The notes below the pieces were generated by a model. The model saw nothing but the letters and a program-made list of their open reading frames with translations, did no database searches and had not been told where the DNA came from. A DNA stretch of 14,863 nt from contig NZ_LSJY01000049.1 in assembly GCF_001556865.1 (NCBI RefSeq), positions 1-14,863 on the forward strand, given 5' to 3'. The DNA comes from Sphingobium sp. CCH11-B1. Its GTDB lineage: Bacteria; Pseudomonadota; Alphaproteobacteria; Sphingomonadales; Sphingomonadaceae. The position numbers and the translations under genes are program-made. Below are positions 13,516-14,863 of the stretch, piece after piece (within the stretch, counting starts at the first letter, position 1; every line of letters starts with the position of its first letter).

Positions 13516-14477
13516 ACCGTCGTTCCGTTTCCCTGATCTTCCATCGCCTCGGCATCCTCCTCTTCAGGGAATTCCGCCAGCGCCGCGTTCAATTCCGCGC
13601 CAATTACCACGCCAAGCCCGACGAGAAAGAAAAAAATGAGGGTTATCATGACCCCGGCCAGGCTGCCGTAGGTCCGCCCATAGCCGCCCAGCATGGACAG
13701 GGTGGGCGGCAGCAGCAGGGTGGTGCCGTACCACCATAGCGACGTGGCGGCGGCACCGGGCCATTTGGGGAAGCGGCCGTCCTTGTAGGCGGTGGGTGTG
13801 AGCGCCACGAACAACGACCAGAGCGCAATGCACAATATGCCCATGGGCACCAGCTTCGCCGAGGCGACGAACCCGATCGCCTTGTCCGCCCAGGGCAGTA
13901 TCTGGTGCAGGAACTGATCGACGCCGGTGATGACGACCTGAAGCGAGAAGGCGAACATCACCGCGAACACGCTGGCGAGCGTGATGCCGATCGCGCCCAG
14001 CCGATACCGCCAGAAGGGCTTGGTGCTCTTCGTGCCATAGGCGCGGCGCAGGATGTCGCGGACGGTTTCGATCAGGCTGCCCACCGTCCACAGGCCAACC
14101 AGGCCGCCGAGCCAGAGCAGCGGCCCGCTGCGCGCGGTCAGCACGTCGCTGATCGGCTGGCGTATGACATCGGCGACGCCGCGCGGCACGGTGAGGAGGA
14201 AGGCGTTCACCGCCTGCACCCCGTCCTGCGTCCGCCCGAAGATGCTCGCCACCGCCGCGGCGACGATGAAGAAGGGGAAAAGCGTCATCAGCGACAGATA
14301 GGCAAGGTTGCCGGCGTGGATGAAGCCGTCGCTATAGGTGCCCACAGCGACTCGCTTCAGAACCTCGAAGAAATGCGAGCCGGGCCGCACGCGGTCCATC
14401 TGGCGATGCCAGCGCGACCGCGCGTCCTGCGCCATCCGGCGGCGCTGTTCGGGTGAAAGGGGGGAAGGCATCGGCAT
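13512..14477 (-). CDS. YihY/BrkB family inner-membrane protein
   Basis: This is a membrane protein of about 321 residues with roughly six helices, in segments near 58-80, 117-137, 160-185, 210-228, 246-263 and 273-296. A cytoplasmic basic N terminus and an acidic tail (EEEDAEAMEDQ) flank them. The family hallmark YGRTYGSLAGVM followed by IFFFLVGLGVVIGAELNAA is present at 267-299. Family members have been called ribonuclease BN in old annotations, which is wrong, and their role (possibly transport or envelope integrity) is unsettled. The start is chosen at 14477. ATG 14471 is an alternative. An in-frame ATG at 14528 would be encoded partly by an extragenic hairpin repeat and is rejected. No good ribosome site is seen. 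Its stop overlaps the fabI start. Confidence 0.88.
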   Translation of the reverse strand: MPMPSPLSPEQRRRMAQDARSRWHRQMDRVRPGSHFFEVLKRVAVGTYSDGFIHAGNLAYLSLMTLFPFFIVAAAVASIFGRTQDGVQAVNAFLLTVPRGVADVIRQPISDVLTARSGPLLWLGGLVGLWTVGSLIETVRDILRRAYGTKSTKPFWRYRLGAIGITLASVFAVMFAFSLQVVITGVDQFLHQILPWADKAIGFVASAKLVPMGILCIALWSLFVALTPTAYKDGRFPKWPGAAATSLWWYGTTLLLPPTLSMLGGYGRTYGSLAGVMITLIFFFLVGLGVVIGAELNAALAEFPEEEDAEAMEDQGNGTTV

Positions 14478-14508
14478 GGAGGGGTTAACGCTCCGGGCCG
14501 CCTGCTGC

Positions 14509-14524
14509 TCCTGCGAAGGCAGGA
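14509..14524. repeat. Extragenic hairpin repeat, copy 3
   Basis: TCCTGC-GAAG-GCAGGA forms a perfect 6-bp hairpin in the 80-base gap between the dnaJ-like stop and the yihY start. It has the same architecture and core (GCGAA-GC) as the copies after argG and upstream of recQ. It has no T-run and so is unlikely to stop transcription fully. Confidence 0.6.
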
Positions 14525-14557
14525 TCACGCCATTGGCGCTGCCGCTGCGCCGTCACA

Positions 14558-14863
14558 TCATACGCCCAGATGCGCGCGCACGGCCCGGCTGTCCTGCCAG
14601 CTTTCGACCAGCGAGAGGATGGCGGGATCGTCCGCCGGCACGTCGATGTGGAGCGTGACGAGCTGGTCGCCGCGCGATCCATCCTTCGCCGTGAAACCCT
14701 TGCCGCGCAGACGCAGCGTCTTGCCCGAGGAGGTGCCGGCGGGCACGCCCAGCATGACCGGGCCATCGACGGTCGGCACCTTGACCTTGCCGCCCTTCAC
14801 CGCTTCGTTCAGCGTGATGGGCAGGTCGAGCAGCACATTGTCGCCGTCGCGCGTGAAGAAGGG
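14558..14863 (-). CDS. DnaJ/CbpA-like co-chaperone, C-terminal substrate-binding domain (cut by window edge)
   Basis: The last 101 residues of a J-domain protein are present; the N terminus lies beyond the window. The reading frame is open from the last base (PFFTRDGDNVLLDLP). The DnaJ C-terminal domain is clear: DLPITLNEAVKGGKVKVPT, the glycine-rich turn and the GKTLRLRGKGF motif, then GDQLVTLHIDVP. There is no room for a J domain in this part, so whether it is DnaJ, CbpA or a DnaJ-related protein cannot be settled. These proteins stimulate DnaK. It is the first visible gene of the minus-strand cluster leading to yihY, fabI and aroC, although the 80-base gap and hairpin leave co-transcription open. 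Confidence 0.88.
   Translation of the reverse strand, partial: PFFTRDGDNVLLDLPITLNEAVKGGKVKVPTVDGPVMLGVPAGTSSGKTLRLRGKGFTAKDGSRGDQLVTLHIDVPADDPAILSLVESWQDSRAVRAHLGV

Noticed and set aside
13512..14477. Ribonuclease BN annotation for the YihY/BrkB protein
   Set aside because: The family was once labelled RNase BN, but that activity belongs to a different protein (RNase Z/ElaC). Here only membrane-protein features are seen.
1..14863. CRISPR array, insertion sequence or prophage
   Set aside because: No regularly spaced repeats, transposase, integrase or phage structural motifs were seen on either strand.

Overview
The window is GC-rich (roughly two thirds G+C) with dense, short-spaced genes. 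Protein signatures and gene order suggest an alphaproteobacterium of the order Sphingomonadales (Sphingobium/Sphingomonas-like). The main clues are the RamB/ScfR-type XRE regulator, the dnaJ-like/yihY/fabI/aroC gene cluster, and extragenic hairpins of a type I associate with sphingomonad genomes. The genus is an inference.

Layout. The left edge holds the 3' end of an unknown gene (3-296, +) closed by a strong terminator. Then come argG (+), a Nudix domain reading in frame into a DUF47/PhoU-like domain (+), and a PiT phosphate transporter (+). A 57-aa gene (4131-4304, -) and an XRE regulator (4433-5836, +) diverge. A perfect 31-bp palindrome lies between them and ends two bases before the regulator's start codon. 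Next are a DUF442-type phosphatase-like gene (-), recQ (-) and a small one-helix cysteine protein (-). A divergent beta-lactamase-fold serine hydrolase (+) then faces a PhzF-family isomerase (-).

The right third is one compact minus-strand cluster: dnaJ-like 3' end, yihY, fabI, DUF4160, DUF2442, aroC. From yihY to aroC every junction overlaps by 4-8 bases or is separated by 6 bases, so these genes are probably co-transcribed. Core fatty-acid (FabI) and shikimate (AroC) genes therefore flank an accessory-looking DUF4160-DUF2442 pair. Downstream of aroC, about 230 bases hold a consensus Shine-Dalgarno, a 24-codon ORF, several nested inverted repeats and a hairpin terminator. This is a candidate structured 3' UTR or small RNA.

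No tRNA, rRNA, CRISPR array, insertion sequence or phage gene was recognised. The points most worth a second look are the Nudix-DUF47 single frame, the 31-bp operator on an apparently leaderless regulator, the DUF4160-DUF2442 pair inside a housekeeping operon, and the structured region after aroC.
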